Position numbers and translations under genes: made by a program
From: Mesorhizobium sophorae
GTDB lineage: Bacteria; Pseudomonadota; Alphaproteobacteria; Rhizobiales; Rhizobiaceae
DNA length: 64,000 bases
Reading direction: 5' to 3'
Assembly: GCF_002270415.1 (NCBI RefSeq)
Contig: NZ_NNRI01000008.1
Span: forward strand, 186,001 to 250,000
Shown: positions 23,294 through 30,314 of the stretch, one piece after another
How the letters are laid out: each line of letters opens with the position of its first letter
How positions within the stretch are numbered: the stretch's first letter is position 1
The notes under the pieces: model-generated
Told to the model about the DNA's origin: nothing
The model's database searches: none
Seen by the model: the letters and a program-made list of their open reading frames with translations, nothing else

Positions 23294-23321
23294 TTTAGTT
23301 GGCGGTCTTTAGTTGGCGGTC
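23294..23321 (-). repeat. 14-bp tandem duplication across the hsp20 stop codon
   Basis: The unit TTTAGTTGGCGGTC occurs twice head to tail (23294-23307 and 23308-23321). It duplicates the last coding triplets and the stop codon of hsp20, so the outer copy lies in the 3' untranslated region. Confidence 0.8.
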
Positions 23322-23776
23322 TTGGCCTCGATCTGCTTGGCCTTGGCCGGAGCCGAGGTGATCGCGATCTTGCGCGGCTTCAACTCCTCGGGAATGTTGC
23401 GCTTGAGGTCGACGAAGAGCAGGCCGTTCTTCAGCGCGGCGCCGACGACTTCAACATGGTCGGCAAGCTGGAAGCGGCGTTCGAAAGCCCTCGAGGCAAT
23501 GCCGCGATAGAGCAGTTCGGAACCTTCGCCCGTGCCCTCGTCCTTGCGCTCACCTTTTACCGTCAGCACGTTGCGATGGGCTTCGATCGAGATTTCCTCG
23601 TCCGAGAAGCCGGCAACAGCCATCGAGATCCGGTAGGAATCCTCGCCGGTGCGCTCGATGTTGTAGGGCGGATAAGTCTGCGCGCCATCGGGCTGCGCAA
23701 GCGAATCGAGCATGGTGAAGAGACGGTCGAAGCCGACGGTCGAGCGATAAAGCGGGGAAAAGTCAACGTGACGCAT
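23309..23776 (-). CDS. Small heat-shock protein, Hsp20/IbpA type
   Basis: 155 residues. An alpha-crystallin domain (about 38-135, from YNIERTGEDSYRISMAVAGF to LFVDLKRNIPEELKPRKI) holds unfolded proteins in a refoldable state. The N-terminus MRHVDFSPLYRSTVGFDRLF is typical of rhizobial class A small Hsps. I start at 23776, with AGGAGA upstream; a frame reaching 23905 would begin inside the heat-shock promoter. Regulation is visible at two levels: an RpoH-type promoter at 23883-23911 and a ROSE-like leader. A 14-bp tandem duplication covers the last codons and stop. Confidence 0.93.
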   Translation of the reverse strand: MRHVDFSPLYRSTVGFDRLFTMLDSLAQPDGAQTYPPYNIERTGEDSYRISMAVAGFSDEEISIEAHRNVLTVKGERKDEGTGEGSELLYRGIASRAFERRFQLADHVEVVGAALKNGLLFVDLKRNIPEELKPRKIAITSAPAKAKQIEAKTAN

Positions 23777-23876
23777 GAGGTGTTCTCCTGTTGAGCAACA
23801 TGGTTTGCGTATGGCCGGTGCGAAACCCTTGAGCGGCGTTTCGGCTGGACCAGCGGCCCCGATATTGGCGACCGCA
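23777..23876 (-). promoter_or_regulatory. ROSE-like RNA thermometer in the hsp20 leader
   Basis: The leader of about 100 nt can fold into successive hairpins. The last one (23782-23799, RNA GUUGCUCAACAGGAGAAC) pairs GUU with AAC and CUC with GAG, leaving the G of UUGCU bulged opposite the Shine-Dalgarno sequence AGGAG. A UYGCU motif with a bulged G masking the ribosome site is the hallmark of ROSE thermometers, which control small heat-shock genes in rhizobia. An upstream hairpin (CGAAAC...GUUUCG) is also present. Translation would open on warming. Confidence 0.7.
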
Positions 23877-23882
23877 TCCGAC

Positions 23883-23911
23883 ATTTGGGGAGCGCTCGAA
23901 GGCATTTCAAG
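23883..23911 (-). promoter_or_regulatory. RpoH (sigma-32-type) heat-shock promoter of hsp20
   Basis: On the minus strand CTTGAA (23906-23911) is followed after 17 nt by CCAAAT (inside CCCCAAAT, 23883-23890). This fits the rhizobial RpoH consensus (TTGAA, about 17 nt, CCANAT). Start of transcription would lie near 23876, about 100 nt before the hsp20 ATG. Confidence 0.7.
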
Positions 23912-24254
23912 ATTTCTCCTGCCAGCAAAAACCGTGCGGCTGTTCGTTGATGAACGGCAGATGAACCAAAGCTTCGGCGCGCGTTCAGACAGCCGGCGCT
24001 AGAGTGGGCCCAAGATCAAGGATTGGCGGCGCGCCGGACGATGAACCGTTCTTGAGACGCCGCAACGAGGCCGACCGGGGTGTAACGTCCCTTCCTCCCG
24101 GATCGACAGAGGCCGGAAGCACGCTTTCAAGCGGCTTCCGGCCTTCCCCATTGTGGGTCTCGCGTCACCGGGAATTCCTTTGCTTTTGGCGCATGGGCGT
24201 CTATCACCTTAGCGGAGCCAGCCAGCACGGGCGGGCACGAGCACGAAGCGCCGA
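23912..24254. other. Gene-free stretch with one hairpin
   Basis: No coding frame here is convincing. A 10-bp perfect inverted repeat (GGCCGGAAGC at 24111-24120, GCTTCCGGCC at 24134-24143, 13-nt loop) lies about 110 nt before the lipase-like gene. It lacks a T-run. Nothing else is recognisable; the promoter of the next gene must be here. Confidence 0.4.
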
Positions 24255-25232
24255 ATGACGGATCTTGTCCCAGACATCCCCCTTTTTCACGAAATCGAGG
24301 GCAATCCACGACCGGAAAACGCCAGCGGCGGCTTCTTCACCACCCGCGACCGCAAGAAGATCCGCTACGGCCTGTTCGGCGCAGTCACTCGCCCGTTGAA
24401 GGGCACCGTGGTCGTGCTCACCGGCCGCAACGAGTGCATCGAGAAATATTTCGAAACCATCCGCAATCTTGCCGACCGTGGCTTTGGCGTCGCCACCCTC
24501 GACTGGCGCGGCCAGGGTGATTCTTCCCGTCTGATCCGCGATCGCCAGCGCGGCTATGTCCGTAGCTTCCGCGACTACACCGCCGACCTTGAGCAGTTCT
24601 TCGAGGAGATCGTGCTGCCCGACTGCCGCGGGCCCTACTACATCCTCGCCCATTCAGCCGGTGCGGTGATCACGCTGCTTGCCACGCCGTCGATGGTGAA
24701 CCGCGTGCGGCGCATGGTGCTGATCGCGCCATTCCTGACCGTGCCCGACCTGCCGGTCTCGATATCGACGGTTCGCCGCGTCTGTTCGTTCTTCTGCGCG
24801 CTCGGCCTCGGCCGGCTCTATGCCGCCTGGGGTCCACGGCCGAAGATGCCGGTCCCTTTCGAGACCAACAAGCTGACGTCCGACCCGGTACGCTACCGGC
24901 GCAACACGCGGATCTACGAACAATACCCGCAGCTGGCGCTCGGCGGCCCGACGATCCGCTGGCTGCAGGCCGCCGCCAAAGCATCCGAAGCTGTCAGCGA
25001 TCCCGATTTCATGGCTCGCATTCAGGTCCCCATGCTGATAATCGCCGCCGGCGCCGACCAGGTCGTCTCGACCAAGGCGGTGGAAGCCTATGCCAGGCGT
25101 CTGCGGCTCGGTTCGCTGCTGATGATCGACGGCTCCCGCCACGAAATCCTGCAGGAGGCCGACATGTACCGCGAGCAACTCCTCGCCGCCTTCGATGCCT
25201 TCATTCCCGGCAGCGACGACCCTACGGCCTGA
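24255..25232 (+). CDS. Alpha/beta hydrolase, lysophospholipase-like (PldB type)
   Basis: 325 residues, no signal peptide. It has the Hydrolase_4/serine aminopeptidase S33 fold: oxyanion and strand motifs VVVLTGRNECIEKY and LDWRGQGDS, the nucleophile elbow LAHSAGA (Ser134, with Ala in place of the first Gly of GxSxG), Asp in AAGADQVVS and His in DGSRHEILQE near the end. PldB relatives hydrolyse lysophospholipids or monoacylglycerols. It converges on the DUF1579-like gene with an 18-nt gap. Specific substrate unknown. Confidence 0.87.
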   Translation: MTDLVPDIPLFHEIEGNPRPENASGGFFTTRDRKKIRYGLFGAVTRPLKGTVVVLTGRNECIEKYFETIRNLADRGFGVATLDWRGQGDSSRLIRDRQRGYVRSFRDYTADLEQFFEEIVLPDCRGPYYILAHSAGAVITLLATPSMVNRVRRMVLIAPFLTVPDLPVSISTVRRVCSFFCALGLGRLYAAWGPRPKMPVPFETNKLTSDPVRYRRNTRIYEQYPQLALGGPTIRWLQAAAKASEAVSDPDFMARIQVPMLIIAAGADQVVSTKAVEAYARRLRLGSLLMIDGSRHEILQEADMYREQLLAAFDAFIPGSDDPTA

Positions 25233-25250
25233 CAGACGCCGATCCCCGGC

Positions 25251-25763
25251 TCACGCCTGGCGGGCGAACTCCATGACCCAGTTGGTCTCCCAGCTCGTGC
25301 CGCCATCAAGCGAAAAGGCCTGTTCCCAGCGCGCCGAATTCTCCATCATCCGTGACCAGAGGAAACGAACCTGGATCGGCCGACCGTCGAAGACGTCGTC
25401 ACACAGGAACGTGCCGACACCGTCGATGAACGCGCCGCGCACCGGCACGTCGATGGTCAGCGGGTTGCGGCCATCGATCCACCAGATCGACCATTGCCGT
25501 GTCGCCGGATCGAAGGTCCGCACCGTTGCGGCGCGATAGGCGCCGCCTGGCAGCTCGATCACATTGTCGTCGACATTGCCGAGACCGCCGAGCAGCGGGC
25601 GCACCTCGCATGTGCCGCCGAATTCGTCCCAGTTGGTGTCGCCCGCCAGGCGCTTTTGCAGCCTTCGATGGCTGACATCCCAGCAGCCGAAGAAGAAGTC
25701 GAAGTCGCTACGCCCGTCCGTCTGACTGTCATTGGCGTGGCTGGCTGTTGATTGCATCGGCAT
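25251..25763 (-). CDS. DUF1579-like protein of unknown function
   Basis: 170 residues, no signal peptide. The opening FDFFFGCWDVSHRRL and the central PLLGGLGNVDDN, then WSIWWIDGRNP and WEQAFSLDGGTSWETNWVMEF, fit the lipocalin-like DUF1579 pattern (a calycin-type beta barrel). Such proteins are thought to bind small hydrophobic ligands, but no function is established. Start at 25763 has GGAGGA upstream. Confidence 0.75.
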   Translation of the reverse strand: MPMQSTASHANDSQTDGRSDFDFFFGCWDVSHRRLQKRLAGDTNWDEFGGTCEVRPLLGGLGNVDDNVIELPGGAYRAATVRTFDPATRQWSIWWIDGRNPLTIDVPVRGAFIDGVGTFLCDDVFDGRPIQVRFLWSRMMENSARWEQAFSLDGGTSWETNWVMEFARQA

Positions 25764-25938
25764 GTCTGGTCCTCCTCTGGAAAGGCCCTTCCATAGTCGG
25801 TGCCAACTGACACCCTGTTGTCAGTAGGGATGGGCCGGCGCCGCCCGCGGGATGCAAAGTGCTAAAGATTCTGACAGCCCGCGCCGTCCCGGAGTGCTCA
25901 TCTGCCCGCGTCGAACTGAACGCCAAGGAGATGAGATC

Positions 25939-26094
25939 ATGACCGAGAAAACCTGCGCCGCCTGCGATTGCCAGCTGGACGCCAACCCGATCCGCGTCAA
26001 GGTCGGCGGCAAGACCGTCGAAGTCTGCTGCGAGGAATGCGCGCAAGCGCTGAACGAAGCCGGCGCCTCGGCAGCCGGCACCAGGGAGGACTGA
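25939..26094 (+). CDS. Small Cys-rich metal-binding protein
   Basis: 51 residues. The motif CAACDC...VCCEECAQAL (two CxxC-type pairs plus extra cysteines) suggests a zinc-ribbon or TRASH/YHS-like metal site. The ATG at 25939 has AAGGAGA upstream; a longer frame from 25852 has no ribosome site. The next gene, a DUF1127 protein, begins 4 nt after its stop codon, so the two are one transcript. It may sense or deliver a metal; no function is demonstrated. Confidence 0.75.
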   Translation: MTEKTCAACDCQLDANPIRVKVGGKTVEVCCEECAQALNEAGASAAGTRED

Positions 26095-26097
26095 GCG

Positions 26098-26349
26098 ATG
26101 CGCCCTGATCATATGGCGACGCAATGCCTGGCCGGCACGGTGCCGACGCAGGCGCCGACAATCCGCACCGTGACCATTCGCCAGACTTTGTACGCACAAT
26201 TCAATGCGACGGCTGGCTGGATCAGCTGTCAGATGGAGAGGCGCCGAAGCCGCCGCGCATTGCTCGAGATGACCGACGACCAGCTCAAGGACATCGGTCT
26301 GTCGCGCGGCGAAGCCTACTCAGAATTCACGCGCCGGCTGTGGGATTGA
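26098..26349 (+). CDS. DUF1127-domain small protein
   Basis: 83 residues. The C-terminal half (RRSRRALLEMTDDQLKDIGLSRGEAYSEFTRRLW) is a complete DUF1127/YjiS-like domain, an arginine-rich helical motif common in Rhizobiales and often under sRNA or stress control. The N-terminal half is variable. Cotranscribed with the preceding Cys-rich gene. Molecular function is unknown; RNA binding has been proposed for related proteins. Confidence 0.85.
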   Translation: MRPDHMATQCLAGTVPTQAPTIRTVTIRQTLYAQFNATAGWISCQMERRRSRRALLEMTDDQLKDIGLSRGEAYSEFTRRLWD

Positions 26350-26350
26350 T

Positions 26351-26454
26351 GCATACCGCCGAAAAGTGGTCCCCGTTTTGGGGCGACGACATGCGTGAAA
26401 CAAAAACTCAAAGCGTGTCGCGTGAATCCATTTTGATGCGACGCGCTTTGAGAA
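26351..26454. repeat. Intergenic hairpin repeat (family 2, copy 1)
   Basis: Two modules. The first (GCAT...AAAAGTGGTCCCCGTTTTGGGG...GACATGC) is a quasi-palindrome. The second (26407-26452) is a hairpin with 20-nt arms CTCAAAGCGTGTCGCGTGAA and its near complement, three differences. Both modules recur at 29978-30080. Confidence 0.7.
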
Positions 26455-26548
26455 GCAGCCTGCCTGGAAGTCTCCTGACAGGAATGGGCGGGCCGATTGC
26501 GTAGAGTGCCGATGCAGGACCCATGGCCCGGCACAGGAAGACAACGCA

Positions 26549-27385
26549 ATGGCCATATCGCAATTCACGGTCCAGCCGCTTCTCGACACCGGCACTGTCA
26601 GGGTGCGCGACGTCGTCTGCAGCGGGCAATGCCGGCACAGGAGCGAGGAAGAGTGCACGTCGGCGACGCATCTGGTGTTTCCCTATCGCGGCGTCTTCGT
26701 GCGCCATGTCGGCCGCAATGACGCCGTCGCCGAAGCCAATCAGCTGCTGTTCTTCAACGAGGCGGAAGCCTATCGGATCAGCCACCCCGTCGACGGTGGC
26801 GACGCCTGCCTCGATCTCGTCGTCGAGGAGGCTCAGCTGCTGGAGCTGGTGCCGAAGGAGCAATTGCGCAGCGGCGCGACCCCGGCGTTTCGTCGCCAAC
26901 GCCGGCGCATCGACCCACGGGCGCAGGCTTTGGTGGCTTTGCTGCGCCACAGCTTGAGCCGCAACATAGCCGAAACGCTCGAGGCCGAAACCCTGGCGCT
27001 GACGCTGGTGCGGCGCTCTCTCGGCGAGCGGACCTCGCATGTCGCTGGCGCCAGCCCGGGCCGACAGAAACTGGTCGACCGCGCCAAGCTCGTTTTGTCC
27101 TCGGATCTGTCGCGACGCTGGACGCTGGCCGAAATTGCCGTCGAGGTCGGCGTCTCGCCGGTCTACCTGACGCAGGTGTTCCAGCAGGTCGAGGCCATGC
27201 CGCTCTACCGTTATCATTTGCGCCTGCGGCTGGCGCGCGCGCTCGACCTGCTTGGCCGCTATGACAATCTGACGACGCTGGGCATTGACCTTGGCTTCTC
27301 CAGCCACAGCCATTTCAGCTCCGCGTTCAGGCAGGTTTACGGCCGCACCCCAGCGGAGTTCCAGCGCTCGATCAAGCCGCGCTGA
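26549..27385 (+). CDS. AraC-family transcriptional regulator
   Basis: 278 residues. Residues 1-150 form an AraC-type cupin-like sensor region; the C-terminal 100 residues carry two helix-turn-helix motifs: WTLAEIAVEVGVSPVYLTQVFQQVEAMPLYRYHLRLRL and the signature DLGFSSHSHFSSAFRQVYGRTPAEFQRS. The start has AGGAAG upstream. No adjacent target operon is evident: the next gene is convergent. Ligand unknown. Confidence 0.9.
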   Translation: MAISQFTVQPLLDTGTVRVRDVVCSGQCRHRSEEECTSATHLVFPYRGVFVRHVGRNDAVAEANQLLFFNEAEAYRISHPVDGGDACLDLVVEEAQLLELVPKEQLRSGATPAFRRQRRRIDPRAQALVALLRHSLSRNIAETLEAETLALTLVRRSLGERTSHVAGASPGRQKLVDRAKLVLSSDLSRRWTLAEIAVEVGVSPVYLTQVFQQVEAMPLYRYHLRLRLARALDLLGRYDNLTTLGIDLGFSSHSHFSSAFRQVYGRTPAEFQRSIKPR

Positions 27386-27401
27386 AGCAGTTCAGGAAAA
27401 G

Positions 27402-28190
27402 TCAGCCTCGGAGCGCAGCCATCGCCGCCGCATGCAGCTCCGGCGTCGCCGCTGCCACGACATCGCCGCCCTTCTCCGCCGGCCCGCCATCGAATGTGGT
27501 GACCACGCCGCCGGCCTTTTCGATGATCGGGATCAGCGCCACGATGTCGTACGGCTTCAATCCGGGATCGGCGACGATATCGACGCTTCCCGATGCGATC
27601 ATGGCGAAGGCATAGCAATCGGTGCCGTAGCGGGCGAGTTGCACCTGCTTTTCGAACTGGTCGTAGCGCTCGCGCGCCTCGCCCTTGAACAGTGCCGGCG
27701 TGGTGGTGAACAGCGTCGCGTCGGCGAGCTTCGTCGTCTTGCGGGTTGTCAGCTTGCGCGGGCCACCCGGCCCCTCATAGTGAGAGCCCGAGGCGTTGGC
27801 GTAGTAGAGCTCGCCGGTGAAAGGTTGCGACATCATGCCGGCAACAGCATCGCCGTCGACCGTCAGTCCGACCAGCGTCCCCCACACAGGCAGGCCGGAG
27901 ATGAAGGCGCGCGTGCCGTCGATGGGGTCGATCACCCAGACATGTTTGCTCGAAATGTTTTCGCTGCCGTGCTCCTCGCCAAGGATGCCATGGTCGGGAT
28001 ACTCAGCCGATATCAGCGCCCGGATGGCGCGCTCGGCCTCGCGATCGGCTTCGGTAACCGGGTCGAAACTGCCTTTTTCCTTATTGGCGACGGCGCCCTG
28101 GCTGCGGAAGCGCGGCAGGGTTTCCGCCGCGGCCGCCCGCGCGATGCGGCGCATGAAATCGATGCTGATATCCAACTGATTCTCCCGCAT
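27402..28190 (-). CDS. hisN: Inositol-monophosphatase-family phosphatase, histidinol-phosphatase (HisN) type
   Basis: 262 residues. The metal-binding motifs of the family are present: EEHGSEN, then WVIDPIDGTRAFISGLPVWGTLVGL, and PGLKPYDIVALIPIIEKAGG. The DPIDGTRAFI variant is typical of the HisN-type histidinol phosphatases of actinobacteria and rhizobia, which make histidinol from its phosphate. Inositol 1-phosphate activity is the alternative. I chose the ATG at 28190; a start at 28154 is possible. A suhB/MmgR-type sRNA is divergently encoded just upstream, the position that gave that RNA its name. Confidence 0.85.
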   Translation of the reverse strand: MRENQLDISIDFMRRIARAAAAETLPRFRSQGAVANKEKGSFDPVTEADREAERAIRALISAEYPDHGILGEEHGSENISSKHVWVIDPIDGTRAFISGLPVWGTLVGLTVDGDAVAGMMSQPFTGELYYANASGSHYEGPGGPRKLTTRKTTKLADATLFTTTPALFKGEARERYDQFEKQVQLARYGTDCYAFAMIASGSVDIVADPGLKPYDIVALIPIIEKAGGVVTTFDGGPAEKGGDVVAAATPELHAAAMAALRG

Positions 28191-28346
28191 TGCAGCATGC
28201 CCGAGCCGTGCTCTGCCGCCAATTTCCTGCCAAAACAAGGGTGTTCGACGATTTTCCCGCTGCGGCACCTGTTGCCCGGATGTCACACAAGCGTCACCGA
28301 AAAGCAATTTCCACTTCAGAGTGAATTAAAAAAGCCTGAAGGTCGC

Positions 28347-28374
28347 TTGACATTTGTGCAGCGCACAATACCCT
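28347..28374 (+). promoter_or_regulatory. Probable promoter of the suhB/MmgR-type sRNA
   Basis: TTGACA at 28347-28352 is a perfect -35 box. The best -10 candidate is TACCCT at 28369-28374 with a 16-nt spacer, which is weak. Transcription would begin close to 28381, matching the start of the first sRNA hairpin. Confidence 0.45.
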
Positions 28375-28380
28375 CAGCCT

Positions 28381-28465
28381 CGGACAGGTTTTCCTGTCCA
28401 TGCCCTCCTTGGGCGTTTCCTCCCTAGACTTCGACCGTATCGTGCAAACGATGCGGTCTTTTTTT
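28381..28465 (+). ncRNA. mmgR: suhB/MmgR-type (alpha-r8) trans-acting small RNA
   Basis: About 80 nt, three hairpins: GGACAGG-TTTT-CCTGTCC (28382-28399); a small GCCC/GGGC stem within ATGCCCTCCTTGGGCG; and an intrinsic terminator with an 11-bp stem (28433-28443 with 28448-28458), a GCAA tetraloop and seven T. Between them lie unpaired CCTCC/CCTCCC stretches that can pair with Shine-Dalgarno sequences. Position (divergent from an IMPase-family gene), size and core sequence match the alphaproteobacterial suhB RNA, called MmgR in Sinorhizobium, which limits polyhydroxybutyrate granule formation. No protein gene precedes this terminator on the plus strand. Confidence 0.82.
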
Positions 28466-28491
28466 ACGCCGGAGCACCCCGGACCAAGGTT

Positions 28492-29433
28492 TCACTCCGC
28501 CGCCAGCGGCAGGTCGATGAAATGATGGTCCGGCATTGCCATCAGATCCGCCGAAAATCGCGACAGATCGTCGGCGAGCGCGTCGAAGCCGGCGGCCTTC
28601 TCGAATGTCCGCTCGTTCATGTAGAGCCCGCGATTGACCTCGATCTGCAGGGCGTGGAGATGGCGCGCCGGGCGGCCATAGTGCTCGGTGATGAAGCCGC
28701 CGGCATAGGGCTTGTTGTGGGCGACGGCGTATCCCATGGCGGTGAGCAGGCCGATCGCGGTCTCGGTCAACGCCGCGGTGGCCGAGATGCCGAAACGGTC
28801 ACCGATGATGAAGTCAGGCCGCAAGCCGTTGTCGCCGACGCGGATGCTCGCCGGCATCGAATGACAGTCTATCAGCACGGCAAAGCCGAAACGCGCATGG
28901 GTCCTGGTCAAAAGCCGTTTCAGCGTCTCGTGATAGGGCTTGTAGACGGCCTCGATGCGGGCGACCGCTTCGGACAGCGGCAGGCGGCCGGAATAAATAT
29001 CGAGCCCCTCGCCGACCAGCTTGGGCACCGTGCCAAGCCCGCCGGCCACCCGCGCCGAGCGGATGTTGCAGAACGACGGTACCGGCTCGGCGAACATGCG
29101 CGGATCGAGTTCCCACGGCTCGCGGTTGACGTCGAGATAGGCGCGCGGGAAATTCGCCGCCAGCATCGGCGCCCCCAGCGCCACGGCGCCGCCGAACAGT
29201 TCGTCGACATAGCAGTCTTCCGACCGGCGGATGGCGTTGCGGTCCAGCCTTGCCATGGCAAGGAAGCGCTCCGGATAGTAGCGGCCGCTATGCGGTGAGT
29301 TGAAAAGGAAGGGGACGCGCTGCTCGGCGCCCGAACGGATTTCGAAGGGTGGAAAGACCGAAAAATCCTCGGCTGCCGTCTTCAATTTGTGCGAACCCGC
29401 AAACACCAGTGCATCATGATGTGAAGGTGCCAC
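28492..29433 (-). CDS. N-formylglutamate amidohydrolase family protein
   Basis: 313 residues. Zinc-ligand segments of the family are seen in LFNSPHSGRYYP (about 43-54), the YVDELFGGA region, and IDCHSMPASI (about 187-196); the C-terminal half contains LQIEVNRGLYMNE. The family cleaves N-formylglutamate to formate and glutamate in histidine breakdown, but many rhizobial members stand outside hut operons, as here, and may hydrolyse other N-acyl amino acids. The frame opens with GTG at 29433 without a good ribosome site, so the true start may lie slightly inside. A second member is at 62750. Confidence 0.85.
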   Translation of the reverse strand: MAPSHHDALVFAGSHKLKTAAEDFSVFPPFEIRSGAEQRVPFLFNSPHSGRYYPERFLAMARLDRNAIRRSEDCYVDELFGGAVALGAPMLAANFPRAYLDVNREPWELDPRMFAEPVPSFCNIRSARVAGGLGTVPKLVGEGLDIYSGRLPLSEAVARIEAVYKPYHETLKRLLTRTHARFGFAVLIDCHSMPASIRVGDNGLRPDFIIGDRFGISATAALTETAIGLLTAMGYAVAHNKPYAGGFITEHYGRPARHLHALQIEVNRGLYMNERTFEKAAGFDALADDLSRFSADLMAMPDHHFIDLPLAAE

Positions 29434-29596
29434 CTTGCTGGCCCCGTGTCCAGCATTTCAGCGGCAGCACAGGCCGGGCAAATATGGTCCATCCCGGTTC
29501 TCGTTCACTTGATGTTTACCCTCACCTCCTCATATACAGGATGGTTAACGGGCTTGCCCAACGGCAATCTCGAGCGGGTGATTCGGACGGGATATC

Positions 29597-29959
29597 ATGG
29601 CACGCATTCTTCTGGCGGAAGACGACGACGATATGCGTCGATTCCTCGTCAAGGCGCTGGAGCGCGCCGGCTACCAGGTCAGCGATTTCGACAATGGCGC
29701 GAGCGCCTATGAGCGGCTGCGCGAGGAACCGTTCTCGCTGCTTCTGACCGACATCGTCATGCCGGAGATGGACGGCATCGAACTGGCGCGCCGCGCCACC
29801 GAGATCGATCCCGACCTCAAGGTCATGTTCATCACCGGTTTTGCCGCCGTTGCGCTGAACCCGGATTCGAAGGCGCCTAAGGACGCCAAGGTGCTGTCGA
29901 AGCCGTTCCACCTGCGCGACCTCGTCAACGAGGTCGAAAAGATGCTGCAGGCGGCCTGA
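29597..29959 (+). CDS. cpdR: Single-domain response regulator CpdR
   Basis: 120 residues, nearly all receiver domain: acidic pair Asp9/Asp10, phosphorylation site Asp52 (LLLTDIVMPEMDG), Thr80 and Lys102 (LSKPF). No output domain. The sequence matches CpdR1 of Sinorhizobium and Caulobacter CpdR, which in its unphosphorylated form brings ClpXP to the cell pole to degrade CtrA and other cell-cycle proteins; the CckA-ChpT relay phosphorylates it. The place next to tRNA-Val and an N-formylglutamate amidohydrolase gene is conserved in rhizobia. In free-living and symbiotic rhizobia it matters for division and bacteroid formation. Confidence 0.95.
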   Translation: MARILLAEDDDDMRRFLVKALERAGYQVSDFDNGASAYERLREEPFSLLLTDIVMPEMDGIELARRATEIDPDLKVMFITGFAAVALNPDSKAPKDAKVLSKPFHLRDLVNEVEKMLQAA

Positions 29960-29977
29960 GCCGCTTTCCGAGCCAAT

Positions 29978-30080
29978 GCATGTCGCCCAAAAGTGGCCCC
30001 GGTTTTGGGAGAACGACATGCATGAAAACAAAGACCTGAAGCGCGGCGCTTGATTCCGTTCAAACGCGACGCGCTTTAGG
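29978..30080. repeat. Intergenic hairpin repeat (family 2, copy 2)
   Basis: Copy of the element at 26351. Module 1 is closed by a perfect 8-bp stem GCATGTCG (29978-29985) with CGACATGC (30014-30021) around AAAAGTGGCCCCGGTTTTGGG. Module 2 is a hairpin at 30035-30080 with arms CCTGAAGCGCGGCGCTTGA and near complement. Confidence 0.7.
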
Positions 30081-30140
30081 CGTAAGCACCCTTGTCGCCA
30101 CTGCGGCGAGACGACGCCTTCTTTCCTTTTTCCTGCTATT

Positions 30141-30169
30141 GACGCGCTGGATCAAAAATGGTGTATGCG
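30141..30169 (+). promoter_or_regulatory. Promoter of tRNA-Val
   Basis: TTGACG (30141-30146), a 17-nt spacer and TGTATG (30164-30169) form a good housekeeping promoter 12 nt before the mature tRNA 5' end. Confidence 0.6.
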
Positions 30170-30180
30170 CGGCTTCGGAT

Positions 30181-30255
30181 GGGCGTGTAGCTCAGCGGGA
30201 GAGCACTGCATTGACATTGCAGGGGTCACAGGTTCAATCCCTGTCACGCCCACCA
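30181..30255 (+). tRNA. tRNA-Val (GAC)
   Basis: Acceptor stem GGGCGTG/CACGCCC, D-arm GCTC...GAGC, anticodon stem CTGCA/TGCAG with loop TTGACAT giving anticodon GAC (30213-30215), T-arm ACAGG-TTCAATC-CCTGT, discriminator A and an encoded CCA end at 30253-30255. It reads valine codon GUC (and GUU). Confidence 0.97.
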
Positions 30256-30314
30256 TCCTCTTGAAAATCAATGGGTTACGCTGAGTTTCCGCTGGCCTGG
30301 CATCCAACGGCCGG

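Noticed and set aside
23777..23905. An N-terminal extension of Hsp20 by 43 residues
   Set aside because: It would begin within the RpoH promoter and cover the ROSE-like leader; the ATG at 23776 has the ribosome site and the family-typical N-terminus.
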